From: Mycobacterium asiaticum DSM 44297
GTDB taxonomy: Bacteria > Actinomycetota > Actinomycetes > Mycobacteriales > Mycobacteriaceae
NCBI RefSeq assembly: GCF_000613245.1
Contig: NZ_HG964936.1
Location: 442,521 to 506,520 of the forward strand
Length of the DNA: 64,000 nt
Direction: 5' to 3'
This document shows, one piece after another, positions 44,906-53,470 of the stretch; within the stretch, counting starts at the first letter, position 1; each line of letters starts with the position of its first letter. The translations under genes and the position numbers were made by a program. The notes beneath the pieces were generated by a model. It was given only the letters and a program-made list of their open reading frames with translations, made no database searches and was not told the origin of the DNA.

Positions 44906-47900
44906 ATGAGCGCAACAGCCCGTCTGGACACGTTGAACTGGAGCGATGTGGGCGTGCACGAGCTGCCGACCGGGACGGTGACGCTGCTACTTGCCGACAT
45001 CGAAGGCTCCACCCGGCTTTGGGAGACCCGGCCCGAGGAGGCCGCGGCCGCCGTCGCGCGGCTGGACCGCACCCTGAGCGATCTTGTCAGCACGCATCAC
45101 GGAGTCCGCCCGATCGACCAGGGCGAAGGCGACAGCTTCGTCGTCGCTTTCAACCGGGCCGGCGATGCGGTGGCCTGTGCACTCGCCCTGCAACGTGCCG
45201 ACCTCTCGCCAATCCGGCTGCGCATCGGTCTGCACACCGGCGATGTCCAGCTGCGCGATCCGAACAGTGGCGAGGCGAGCTATATCGGATCTGCCATCAA
45301 CCGCACCGGCCGGCTGCGGGACCTGGCACACGGGGGTCAGACTGTGCTGTCGAGTGCGACTGAGGCGATGGTCGTCGACAACTTGCCCGCCGACGCGTGG
45401 CTGGCGGAGTTGGGGACCTATCAACTGCGCGACCTGCCGCGCCCGGAACGCGTGCTGCAGCTGTGCCATCCGGATCTGAACAACGAATTCGCGCCCTTGC
45501 GAACAGTGAAAAGTGTTGCTGCTCATAATCTGCCGGTCCAGCTGACCACCTTCGTGGGCCGTGCGGAGCAACTCGGCGAAGTACGAGAGGCGCTATGTGG
45601 TGGTCGGCTGGTGACGTTGACGGGTGCCGGCGGCGTAGGCAAGACGCGGCTCGCGGTAGAGGCTGCGGCTTCGATGGCCGATCAATTCGACGGCGGAGTG
45701 TGGTTCGTCGACCTGGCGCCGATCGCTGAACCGGACATCTTAATGATCGCGGTGGCGCGCGCTTTGGGTCTGCCCGACCAACCCAGTCGCTCGACCAAGG
45801 AGACGCTGCTTGCCTTCATCGGCGACCGGGAGATGCTTGTTGTCCTGGACAACTGTGAGCATCTCCTGGATGCGACGGCGGCTGCCGTCGAGGCGCTGCT
45901 CGGTGGTTGCGCCGGGTTGCGTCTGCTGATCACCAGCCGGGAGCCCATCGGCGTCGCGGGGGAGGCTACATGGCGGGTGCCGTCGCTGTCGCTGAACGAT
46001 GAGGCGATCGAATTGTTCGTCGACCGTGCACGCCTGGTCCGGCCGGATTTCGTGGTCGGCGCGGACAGTGTCGCGGTCAGCGAGATCTGCCGGCGGCTCG
46101 ACGGTATGCCCCTGGCAATCGAGCTTGCCGCGGCCCGGGTGCGCGCGCTATCGGTCGAGGAGATTCGCGACAGCCTGCACGATCGCTTTCGTCTGCTCAC
46201 CGGCACCACCCGCACAGCGGTCCGGCGCCAGCAGACTCTTCGCGCGTCGGTCGATTGGTCGCACGCCCTGCTGACCCAAGCGGAACAGGTGCTGTTTCGC
46301 CGGCTCGCCGTGTTCGTCGGCGGCTTCGACCTGGCGGCGGCGCGGGCGGTCGCCGGGGGCAGTGACATCGAGCGCTATCAGGTACTGGATCAAGTCACTC
46401 TGTTGGCGGACAAGTCGCTGGTTGTCGTCGAAAGTTCAAGTGATGCAACGCGTTATCGATTGCTGGAGACCGTGCGTCAATATGCGCTGGAGAAGCTGGG
46501 TGAGTCCGGGGAAGGTGAGGATGTGCGCGCCCGGCACCGTGACCATTACCTGGCCATCGCGGGTGCACTCGACGACCCAGCCCGAGCAAGCGACGGGCGG
46601 TACATCGCGCTGGCCGAAGCGGAGATCGACAATCTGCGGGCTGCGTTCAGCTGGAGTCTCGACAGCGGAGATACCGAAACCGCTTTGCGAATGGCGTCCC
46701 TCCTCGCCCCGCTCTGGGTGGTTCGTGGTCGCATTCAAGAGGCTTTGATGGGCTGGTTCGATGTCGCACTCTCCGAAAGCCACTCCGGCGCAGTATCTCC
46801 GTCCGCGGTGTCGCGCGCTTTAGCCGACAAGGCCGTACTGCATACCTGGGCTGTCGGTACCGATGGCGGTGACTGGGCCGAGCAGGCCGTGGCGATGGCT
46901 CGTGAGATCGGCGACCCAGCTCTGCTGGTGCGGGCCCTCACCGCCTGTGCCGTCATGGCCGCCAGTCAGGGCGAAGCGAAACAAGACTACTTTGACGAGA
47001 CGATCAGCTTGGCGCGCTCCTTGGGGGATACGTGGACCCTTGGTCAGGTGCTCGGTTGGCAAGCAAGCTTTGCGTTCCTGGCCGGGGATCCGACGACTGT
47101 GCGGCAATTGGCCAGCGAGGGGCACCGAATGGCGGCCGAGAGCGGCGATGAATTCACCCTTCGGTACTGCGGCATCTGGCTGTCCTGGGCGCAATTGGTC
47201 AACGGCGATGTGGTCGGCGCCACATCCCGACTGCGCGAGATCGAAATCGACGCGCAGGCGACCCAGGATGCACTTTCGTGGGCTTTGGCCACGATCTTCG
47301 GCGGTCTGGCGCTGTCCTACCGCGGCGATATTCCGGCCGCGCGGCTTGTTCTGAGCGCACCGATGCGGGTGATCACCGATCTCGGTGGTCTCTGGCTGGG
47401 CAATGCCCACGGTGTGCATGCTCAGGCGGCCCTGGCTGCAGGTGCCGTGGGCGACCTTGAATCGGCAAGCGCTGCGGCCTGGGAGGAACTGCAGGTCAAC
47501 CGCTTTCACCAGCAGATGTACCTCTACTTACTCGCGGAGGCTGCACTGGCCCAGAATGAACTGCACACTGCGCGTACACAGGCCGACGATGCCGTCGCCC
47601 AGAGCCGGGGCTGGCATCGAGCGCTGTCGTTGGTAACTCGGGCACGAGTTGCGATCGCAGCTGGCGAATTTGAAAAGGCGGACCGGGACGTGCACGAAGC
47701 GCTGGCTTTGGCGGTCAGCCTAGATGTGCTCCTAGCCGTTCCCGACTTGTTGGAGCTACTGGCGACTTTGGCCCTCGGCGCTGGCCGTCATCCGGATGCC
47801 GCCCGGTTGTTGGGGGCCGCCGAAGAGTTGCGGCAGCGGATGGGCTCGGTTCGGTTCAAGTCCTATGACGGCGACCATGACGATGTGCTGGCACGTCTGC

Positions 47901-48241
47901 GAGAGGCTCTGGGCGACACAGGCTTCGAGGAAGCGTGGGGTGCGGGTGCCGCGCTGTCCGCCGAGGAGTCGATCGCCTACGCCCAACGAGGCCGAGGTCA
48001 ACGGAAGCGACCGAGCAGCGGCTGGGGATCGCTCACACCCACCGAGCGCGCCGTCGTCGAATTGGTGAGTGACGGATTATCCAACAAGGCAATCGCGGCA
48101 AAGCTTTTCATCTCATTGCGGACGGTGGAAAGCCACCTCACCCACATCTACACCAAGGTGGGACTGGCCTCTCGGGTGCAACTCGTTCAGGAGGCGGCGC
48201 GCCATGCCCGATCAGGCGTCGTGGTAGACCAAAAGCCATGA
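44906..48241 (+). CDS. Cyclase-ATPase-LuxR regulator
   Basis: A protein of about 1110 aa with three parts: an N-terminal class III cyclase domain (LLLADIEGSTRLWET, GEGDSFVVAF), a central STAND/AAA ATPase (Walker A GAGGVGKTRLA, Walker B MLVVLDNCEHLL) with TPR-like helices, and a C-terminal LuxR HTH (LTPTERAVVELVSDGLSNKAIA). This matches Rv0386/Rv1358/Rv2488c of M. tuberculosis. The usual cyclase substrate Asp in G-D-x-V-N is Ser here (GSAINRTGR), so nucleotide specificity or activity may be altered. Start uncertain: ATG 44906, ATG 44894 or GTG 44879. Confidence 0.88.
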   Translation: MSATARLDTLNWSDVGVHELPTGTVTLLLADIEGSTRLWETRPEEAAAAVARLDRTLSDLVSTHHGVRPIDQGEGDSFVVAFNRAGDAVACALALQRADLSPIRLRIGLHTGDVQLRDPNSGEASYIGSAINRTGRLRDLAHGGQTVLSSATEAMVVDNLPADAWLAELGTYQLRDLPRPERVLQLCHPDLNNEFAPLRTVKSVAAHNLPVQLTTFVGRAEQLGEVREALCGGRLVTLTGAGGVGKTRLAVEAAASMADQFDGGVWFVDLAPIAEPDILMIAVARALGLPDQPSRSTKETLLAFIGDREMLVVLDNCEHLLDATAAAVEALLGGCAGLRLLITSREPIGVAGEATWRVPSLSLNDEAIELFVDRARLVRPDFVVGADSVAVSEICRRLDGMPLAIELAAARVRALSVEEIRDSLHDRFRLLTGTTRTAVRRQQTLRASVDWSHALLTQAEQVLFRRLAVFVGGFDLAAARAVAGGSDIERYQVLDQVTLLADKSLVVVESSSDATRYRLLETVRQYALEKLGESGEGEDVRARHRDHYLAIAGALDDPARASDGRYIALAEAEIDNLRAAFSWSLDSGDTETALRMASLLAPLWVVRGRIQEALMGWFDVALSESHSGAVSPSAVSRALADKAVLHTWAVGTDGGDWAEQAVAMAREIGDPALLVRALTACAVMAASQGEAKQDYFDETISLARSLGDTWTLGQVLGWQASFAFLAGDPTTVRQLASEGHRMAAESGDEFTLRYCGIWLSWAQLVNGDVVGATSRLREIEIDAQATQDALSWALATIFGGLALSYRGDIPAARLVLSAPMRVITDLGGLWLGNAHGVHAQAALAAGAVGDLESASAAAWEELQVNRFHQQMYLYLLAEAALAQNELHTARTQADDAVAQSRGWHRALSLVTRARVAIAAGEFEKADRDVHEALALAVSLDVLLAVPDLLELLATLALGAGRHPDAARLLGAAEELRQRMGSVRFKSYDGDHDDVLARLREALGDTGFEEAWGAGAALSAEESIAYAQRGRGQRKRPSSGWGSLTPTERAVVELVSDGLSNKAIAAKLFISLRTVESHLTHIYTKVGLASRVQLVQEAARHARSGVVVDQKP

Positions 48242-49677
48242 CGGGCCTTGCCGAACAAACACGCTGGATGGACGCCACCGACCAGGCGGCGCTCGTCGCC
48301 CGGGGCGAGGTGACGCCCAGCGAGTTGATGGACGCGGCGATCGAACGCATCGAACAGTCGAACCCGGCGCTGAACGCGGTCGTCATCGAATGGTTCGAGC
48401 ACGCCCGGTCGGTGGCGGCCGACCCCGCCCTGCCCGACGGCCCGTTCCGCGGCGTGCCCTTTCTGCTGAAGGACCTCTACACCAGCTTCGCCGGCCAGAC
48501 GATGTCCAACGGCAACGTCGCACTCAAAGACGCGGGCCGAATCGACACCACCGACACCACCCTGGTGTCCCGGTTCAAAGCGGCCGGACTCGTCATCGCC
48601 GGGCGGACGAACAGTCCCGAGATGGGCAGCCTGCCCACCACGCAGCCGCTGGCCTGGGGACCCACCCGCAACCCATGGGATCTGGACCGCACCCCGGGCG
48701 GCTCCAGTGGCGGGGCGGCCGCAGCGGTGGCCGTCGGGATGGTCCCGTTCGCCAATGCCTCCGACGGCGGCGGCAGCATCCGGATCCCGGCGTCGTGCTG
48801 CGGTCTGGTGGGGCTCAAGCCGAGCCAGGGCCGGATCACCGTCGGCCCGCTACGCGCCGAGGTGGGTCTGGGAGTGGAGCTGTGCGTGAGCCGCACCGTA
48901 CGCGACACGGCGGGACTGCTGGACGCGGTGCGCGGACCCGGTGTCGGCGACACCGTCATCGCGCCCGCGCCGCTTCGGCCCTACCTCGACGAGGTCGGTG
49001 CCGAACCTGGCCGGCTGCGCATCGGACTACTCGACTTCCACCCGCGCGGCGGCTTCGTCCATCAGGATTGCGTCGACGCGGTGCAATCCGCCGCGTCAAT
49101 GCTGGAAAGTCTCGGGCACATCGTCGAGCCTGCGTGGCCGCCGTGTCTGGCCGATACGACGTTGCAGCAGAAGTTCATGGCGTTGTGGGCTACGCAGCTG
49201 GCAATGGCGGCGCGGGGCTTCAGCGCGACGCTGGGCCGCGAGGTGACCGCCGCGGACATCGAACCGGTGAACTGGGTGCTTATCGAGCGGGCGCGGCACG
49301 TGAGTGCCGTTGACTATGCCGCGGCCGAGAACGCGGTGTACGCGTTCCGGCGTGCGCTGCAGCAGTGGTGGGCCGACGGTTGGGACCTGTTGCTCACCCC
49401 GACGGTTTCCGAGCCGCCAATTCCGTTGGTGGAGTTCGAGAACAACCCGGAACACCCTACGGCGCCGATGCGCCGCGGCGGTGAGTTCGCGGCGTTCACA
49501 CCACCGTTCAACATGAGTGGGCAGCCGGCGATCAGCCTTCCCGTGCATCGCAATGCCGACGGCCTACCGATCGGTGTTCAACTCGCCGCTGCCTACGGCA
49601 GGGAGGACGTGCTGATTCGCATTGCCGCGCAACTCGAGTCGGCGCATCCGTGGGCGGGGTACCGCCCGACGGCCTGA
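48238..49677 (+). CDS. Amidase (amidase-signature family)
   Basis: A 479-aa amidase-signature enzyme with the Ser-cisSer-Lys triad visible: Lys in FLLKDLYTS, Ser pair region PGGSSGGAAAA and nucleophile in GGGSIRIPAS. It hydrolyses an amide bond, substrate unknown. The ATG overlaps the regulator's stop by four bases (ATGA), so the two are translated together; the regulator may control amide or nitrogen-related substrates. Convergent with the TetR at 49687. Confidence 0.88.
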   Translation: MTGLAEQTRWMDATDQAALVARGEVTPSELMDAAIERIEQSNPALNAVVIEWFEHARSVAADPALPDGPFRGVPFLLKDLYTSFAGQTMSNGNVALKDAGRIDTTDTTLVSRFKAAGLVIAGRTNSPEMGSLPTTQPLAWGPTRNPWDLDRTPGGSSGGAAAAVAVGMVPFANASDGGGSIRIPASCCGLVGLKPSQGRITVGPLRAEVGLGVELCVSRTVRDTAGLLDAVRGPGVGDTVIAPAPLRPYLDEVGAEPGRLRIGLLDFHPRGGFVHQDCVDAVQSAASMLESLGHIVEPAWPPCLADTTLQQKFMALWATQLAMAARGFSATLGREVTAADIEPVNWVLIERARHVSAVDYAAAENAVYAFRRALQQWWADGWDLLLTPTVSEPPIPLVEFENNPEHPTAPMRRGGEFAAFTPPFNMSGQPAISLPVHRNADGLPIGVQLAAAYGREDVLIRIAAQLESAHPWAGYRPTA

Positions 49678-49686
49678 CCGCCCCGT

Positions 49687-50352
49687 TCACTTGCGCTCAC
49701 CGTTGAACCGGGCTCGCGCGACGTCGGCCGCGCCGTTGCCCGTGACCAGCCACAGCGTCGTTAAACTCTGCACCAGGTCGTCCAGTGAGACATCGGTCTT
49801 TCCGTCCACGAAGGAGAGGATCGCCTGTGCGGTGCCGCCGATGATGAATGCTGGAGCCACCTGGGCCAGTGGATCGGATTCCAACTCCACGCCGTGGATT
49901 GTCCGTGCATGCGCGACGAGAATCGTTGTCAGACCGCGCATTACGTTGTTGCGATGTTCATGTAGCGCCGGTGATGTGGCGGTACCGCCCAGCAGCGCCC
50001 GCGCCCGCCGCGGATCGCTGATCAACGTCTGAACCACAGCCTGCACGGCGGCGCGTGCCTGTTCCTCGATCGGGCCGGCCGCCGCACCGACTGCCGCGGC
50101 CAACGTCGCCGCACCCACCTCCCCAGCAATTTCGTCGACTGCGGCGGCTGCCACGGCATCGAGGCCGTCGAAGTTCTCGTAGAAATATCGCTTGTTGAGC
50201 CCGGCCGCGGCGCACAGCTTGTCGACCGTCACCGCGCGCCACTCCTCGCCGGCCATCACGTCCAGGGCCGCGTCGATCAACCGCCCGCGGCGCTGCAATC
50301 GGCGCTGCTCGGCCGACTGGCCCCCATAGCTGCGTTGCGGGACCTCGGACAC
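49687..50352 (-). CDS. TetR-family regulator
   Basis: A 221-aa TetR protein. The HTH is TVDKLCAAAGLNKRYFYENF and the C-terminal domain is helical and Ala-rich. The start is taken at the GTG at 50352; a GTG one codon upstream (50355) is equally possible and no ATG is present. Two near-identical 16-bp sites lie between it and the divergent gene at 50477, so it probably represses both directions. Confidence 0.82.
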   Translation of the reverse strand: MSEVPQRSYGGQSAEQRRLQRRGRLIDAALDVMAGEEWRAVTVDKLCAAAGLNKRYFYENFDGLDAVAAAAVDEIAGEVGAATLAAAVGAAAGPIEEQARAAVQAVVQTLISDPRRARALLGGTATSPALHEHRNNVMRGLTTILVAHARTIHGVELESDPLAQVAPAFIIGGTAQAILSFVDGKTDVSLDDLVQSLTTLWLVTGNGAADVARARFNGERK

Positions 50353-50415
50353 CACTCGATCGTCGCACCTTTCCAGCTCGCAGATGCGAGTGCCTTGACA
50401 ACCCGGCACGTATCC

Positions 50416-50458
50416 GGCACGGTTTCGTACCAGAATCAGTGTGGCACGAATTCGTACC
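50416..50458. promoter_or_regulatory. Tandem TetR operators
   Basis: Two 16-base sites, GGCACGGTTTCGTACC (50416-50431) and GGCACGAATTCGTACC (50443-50458), differ at only two central positions and are 27 bases apart, about 2.5 helical turns. The second is an inverted repeat with one mismatch. They lie in the gap between the divergent tetR and 231-aa genes, as expected for autoregulated TetR systems. Confidence 0.75.
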
Positions 50459-50476
50459 AAAAGGAGAGTGGCGGCT

Positions 50477-51172
50477 ATGACACGCACTTCGGCGACGACC
50501 ACCCGAGGCGGCCGGGACACGGACCGACCCGTCCGGGCCGATGCATCGGTGCTGGCCGAACTGCGTGAATCAGTCAAGGGATCGCCGGCCCTCGCCCGCC
50601 GCCAGGGCTGGGATTATCTGCGCGACTTGGGGCAACGAGGGCGGCGCGACCAGCTTGCGGCGATCTTCGCCCAGGGGACGGCCCCAGCGGGACCTGACGG
50701 CGCGCTCGAGGGACTGATCGTCGGCAAGCTGTTCGGCATCCCCGAAGCGCATCTGGCAAACCCGCTGCTGAAGATCAATCCGACCTGGCGGGGAAAGACC
50801 TTCAACCTGGCCGCCGGGACGGGGTTCAACAGACTGGCGCCAATTGCATGGGCCGCGATGCCGATCATCGCCCCGGGCTATCGGGGGCTGCGGCGAATCG
50901 GACGCGAGGCCAAGGGATTTCACTTCACCCACCGCATCGACACCGCCGCCGTGGAGCCGTTCATCAAGATCCGTGCGCTGGACTACGGCGTCGAGGAATA
51001 CCGGAATCCCAGCGTTCGCACCTTCCCGATCAAACGCACCCGGGACGAGATCGTCGAACTGCTTCCGGGACTGTTCCTGGGCCGCGCGCTCTTGACAATG
51101 CGCAGCGGCGAGATTCGCCTCATCGCATACTTCGCCTTGCGGGAATTCAGCGATGAGGGCGCAGTGTCGTGA
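50477..51172 (+). CDS. Conserved protein of unknown function
   Basis: A 231-aa protein with AAGGAGA 11 bases upstream. The first 40 residues are Thr/Arg-rich and probably flexible. The rest contains GKLFGIPEAHLANPLL, PTWRGKTFNLAAGTGFN and a beta-rich end (FLGRALLTMRSGEIRLIAYF), which could form a lipocalin-like or ligand-binding fold, but I do not recognise the family. It is controlled by the tandem operators and overlaps the following SDR by four bases (GTGA). Confidence 0.6.
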   Translation: MTRTSATTTRGGRDTDRPVRADASVLAELRESVKGSPALARRQGWDYLRDLGQRGRRDQLAAIFAQGTAPAGPDGALEGLIVGKLFGIPEAHLANPLLKINPTWRGKTFNLAAGTGFNRLAPIAWAAMPIIAPGYRGLRRIGREAKGFHFTHRIDTAAVEPFIKIRALDYGVEEYRNPSVRTFPIKRTRDEIVELLPGLFLGRALLTMRSGEIRLIAYFALREFSDEGAVS

Positions 51173-51978
51173 TCAACCTCAAGGGCGCCGTGGTCTGCGT
51201 CACCGGCGGTGCGCGGGGTATCGGGTTGGCGACGGCCACGGAACTGGCCCGCAGGGGAGCGCGAGTCCTGATGGGCGATCTGGATCTGGCCGAAGCCGAA
51301 CGCGCGGCGGCACCGATCGGTGCGCTTGCTGCTCACCTCGATGTCACCGATCCCGCAAGTGTTGCTGACTTTCATTCTGTGGCACGAGATCTGGGCCCGC
51401 CCGCGATGCTGGTGAACAATGCCGGCATCCAGTACATGGGTCCGTTCGTTGATCAGAAGCTAAACCTTTTCCATCGTGAGGTCGCGGTGAATTTCGTCGG
51501 TGTCATCAACGGCATGCACGAGTTTCTGCCGGGCATGCTGGCCCGTGACTACGGCCACATCGTAAATATCGCGTCGATGGCGGCGAAGGTCACTACACCG
51601 GGAATAGCGGTCTATTGCGCTACCAAGTATGCGGTCACGGCGCTGTCACGGGCAGTCCGTGCCGAAATCGCAGGGACCGCAGTAACTATCACAACGGTAC
51701 TGCCTACCGCCGTGCATACCGAGCTCACCGCCGGGGTCTCACTCGACCTCCTGCCGACCCGCCGGCCCGAACAGATCGCCCGGGTCGTTGCCGACAGCGC
51801 GCGATCCACCTTGCGCGAAGTGACCGTGCCGCGCTGGCTGGCGGCCGTCGGCGTGCTCGAGGAGGCTGCGCCCGAGCCGTTGTTGCAACGCCTGAAACAG
51901 CTCGCCACGTTGCGCCGCCCGCCGGGGCACTACGACGAACAGCGACGGCGAAACTATCTTGACCGGATCGGGCAGTGA
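51169..51978 (+). CDS. Short-chain dehydrogenase/reductase
   Basis: A 269-aa SDR starting at GTG, with loop VTGGARGIGLATA, NNAG, Ser in NIASMAAK and YCATKYA. It has a C-terminal extension of about 40 residues with Arg-rich PPGHYDEQRRRNY. Translationally coupled to the 231-aa gene and under the same TetR. Convergent with the P450 at 51987, eight bases away. Substrate unknown. Confidence 0.87.
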   Translation: MINLKGAVVCVTGGARGIGLATATELARRGARVLMGDLDLAEAERAAAPIGALAAHLDVTDPASVADFHSVARDLGPPAMLVNNAGIQYMGPFVDQKLNLFHREVAVNFVGVINGMHEFLPGMLARDYGHIVNIASMAAKVTTPGIAVYCATKYAVTALSRAVRAEIAGTAVTITTVLPTAVHTELTAGVSLDLLPTRRPEQIARVVADSARSTLREVTVPRWLAAVGVLEEAAPEPLLQRLKQLATLRRPPGHYDEQRRRNYLDRIGQ

Positions 51979-51986
51979 CCGCCTGG

Positions 51987-53216
51987 CTAGCAGTCGAATT
52001 CGATCGGCAAGCTGATCGGACCGCTCAGGCTCACCATCGGCTTCCAGGGAACCGGCCCTGACAATCGCGGATTCTGCATTCGGCCCGTGAGCACCGTGAG
52101 CGCCTCGGCAAGCTCGCGCCGGGCCAGGTTGGCGCCGAGGCAGTAGTGGATCCCACCGCCGAACGTCAGGATCGCCGGGCTCCCATGCCGGGTGATGTCG
52201 ACACGCTCCGGCTCGTCATAGATCGCCGGATCCCGGTTGGCCGCAGCGGTATTGGCCAGCACCGTAGTGCCCGCCGGGAAGAGGTAACCGTCCAGCTCGG
52301 CGTCCTCGGCCACCATGCGAAGGGTTCCGCACGCGATCGGCGAGTGACGCATGGTCTCCTCAACCGCGCTCATCGCCAGCTCGGGCCGCCGCTGCAGCAG
52401 TGCCCACTGCTCGGGGTGCTCGCACAGCACCTGCACCGACGCGGCCAGTTGATTGCGGGTGGTGTCGGTTCCGGCCAACAGCAGGCCGCCGGCAAGCATG
52501 CGCAATTCGGCCGGACTCAAGCGGTCGCCGTCGTCTTCGGCGCGGATCAGGTCGGAAAGCAAGTCATCGGTGAGGCTGTGCCGGCGCCGGGCCACCATCT
52601 CGTCGACATAGTCGTCGAGCTCTCCCCAGGCCCGCATGACGTCCGGCTCGATCGCGGCTACGCCGTCGATGAAGCTGAAGGCCTTGAAGATCTCGTCGGC
52701 CCAGCGCGAAAACTGTTGCCAATCCTCGCGGGGCGCGCCCAGCAGCGCGCAGATGATCGGCACCGGATATGGGCGTGCGAGATCCGTGACGACGTCGCAA
52801 CGGCCGGCGTCGGCAACCCGGTCGACCAATTCGTCCATCACGGCGACCATCGTGTCGTGCAGGCGCAGCGTGGCCCTTGGCGTGAATGCCTTCGATGTCA
52901 GGCTGCGTAGCCGGTGGTGCGCATCGCCCTCCACGCACAGCAAGCTGTTCATCACCTTCTCCCACAAGGGGCCCGAAGTGATGCCCTGCACCACCAGATT
53001 CAAGCCGGGCGGGATCCGAAACCGGTTGTCGCGCAACACCGATCGGACCAGCTGATACGAGAGCACCTCCGGTCCGAACGGGCCCAAAGCGACCGGTGCT
53101 TGCCGCCGCGCCTCCTGGATGCGGGGATAGATAGCGGCCGGGGTTTCCACCGGGTCATAGGCGAGCGTCGGCAGATCGGCATCGAAGATGTTTTTGGGCG
53201 CAATCCCGACCACCAT
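51987..53216 (-). CDS. Cytochrome P450 (paralogue of the 23095 P450)
   Basis: A 409-aa P450 with AGTDTTRNQ, ExxR in VEETMRHSP and heme loop FGGGIHYCLGANLA. It is closely similar to the 23095-24330 P450 over its whole length. An AGGAGG Shine-Dalgarno seven bases before the ATG supports the start. The divergent CYP135B1-like gene begins 255 bases away; a long inverted repeat lies between them. I infer oxidation of a hydrophobic cyclic compound, like its paralogue. Confidence 0.92.
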   Translation of the reverse strand: MVVGIAPKNIFDADLPTLAYDPVETPAAIYPRIQEARRQAPVALGPFGPEVLSYQLVRSVLRDNRFRIPPGLNLVVQGITSGPLWEKVMNSLLCVEGDAHHRLRSLTSKAFTPRATLRLHDTMVAVMDELVDRVADAGRCDVVTDLARPYPVPIICALLGAPREDWQQFSRWADEIFKAFSFIDGVAAIEPDVMRAWGELDDYVDEMVARRRHSLTDDLLSDLIRAEDDGDRLSPAELRMLAGGLLLAGTDTTRNQLAASVQVLCEHPEQWALLQRRPELAMSAVEETMRHSPIACGTLRMVAEDAELDGYLFPAGTTVLANTAAANRDPAIYDEPERVDITRHGSPAILTFGGGIHYCLGANLARRELAEALTVLTGRMQNPRLSGPVPWKPMVSLSGPISLPIEFDC

Positions 53217-53303
53217 AGTGGCCTCCTATGCAGACGAAGCTGCCACGAATGTATGGCCAGCGGAAGGCAGTGTCAACGACCGTTGCCAGCCGGAGGCGAT
53301 GTC

Positions 53304-53331
53304 GCCATACGGAATTGTCTGTCCGTATGGC
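53304..53331. promoter_or_regulatory. 10-bp inverted repeat between divergent P450 genes
   Basis: GCCATACGGA and TCCGTATGGC are exact reverse complements separated by eight bases. A further GTATGGCC half-site is at 53252-53259, nearer the 51987-53216 gene. The position between divergent P450 starts and the near-operator spacing suggest binding of a dimeric repressor; the protein is not identified. Confidence 0.55.
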
Positions 53332-53470
53332 CGGGCGTCATTGCTGCGCGGCTGGGATGCCGCCGAGGGTTCACAGATTGCCAGGACTGGCGGCGTGTCG
53401 CCGTACCTCTGCGCACGTTCGCGCCACGGGGAAATTTGACCCGGTGGACCCAGGCGTCGACGATCGAGTC

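Noticed and set aside
11346..53470. A second copy of the tRNA-Tyr 3' end marking the far border of an island
   Set aside because: I looked for GGTTCGAATCCTGTACCTGCC and shorter pieces and saw no clear second copy in the window.
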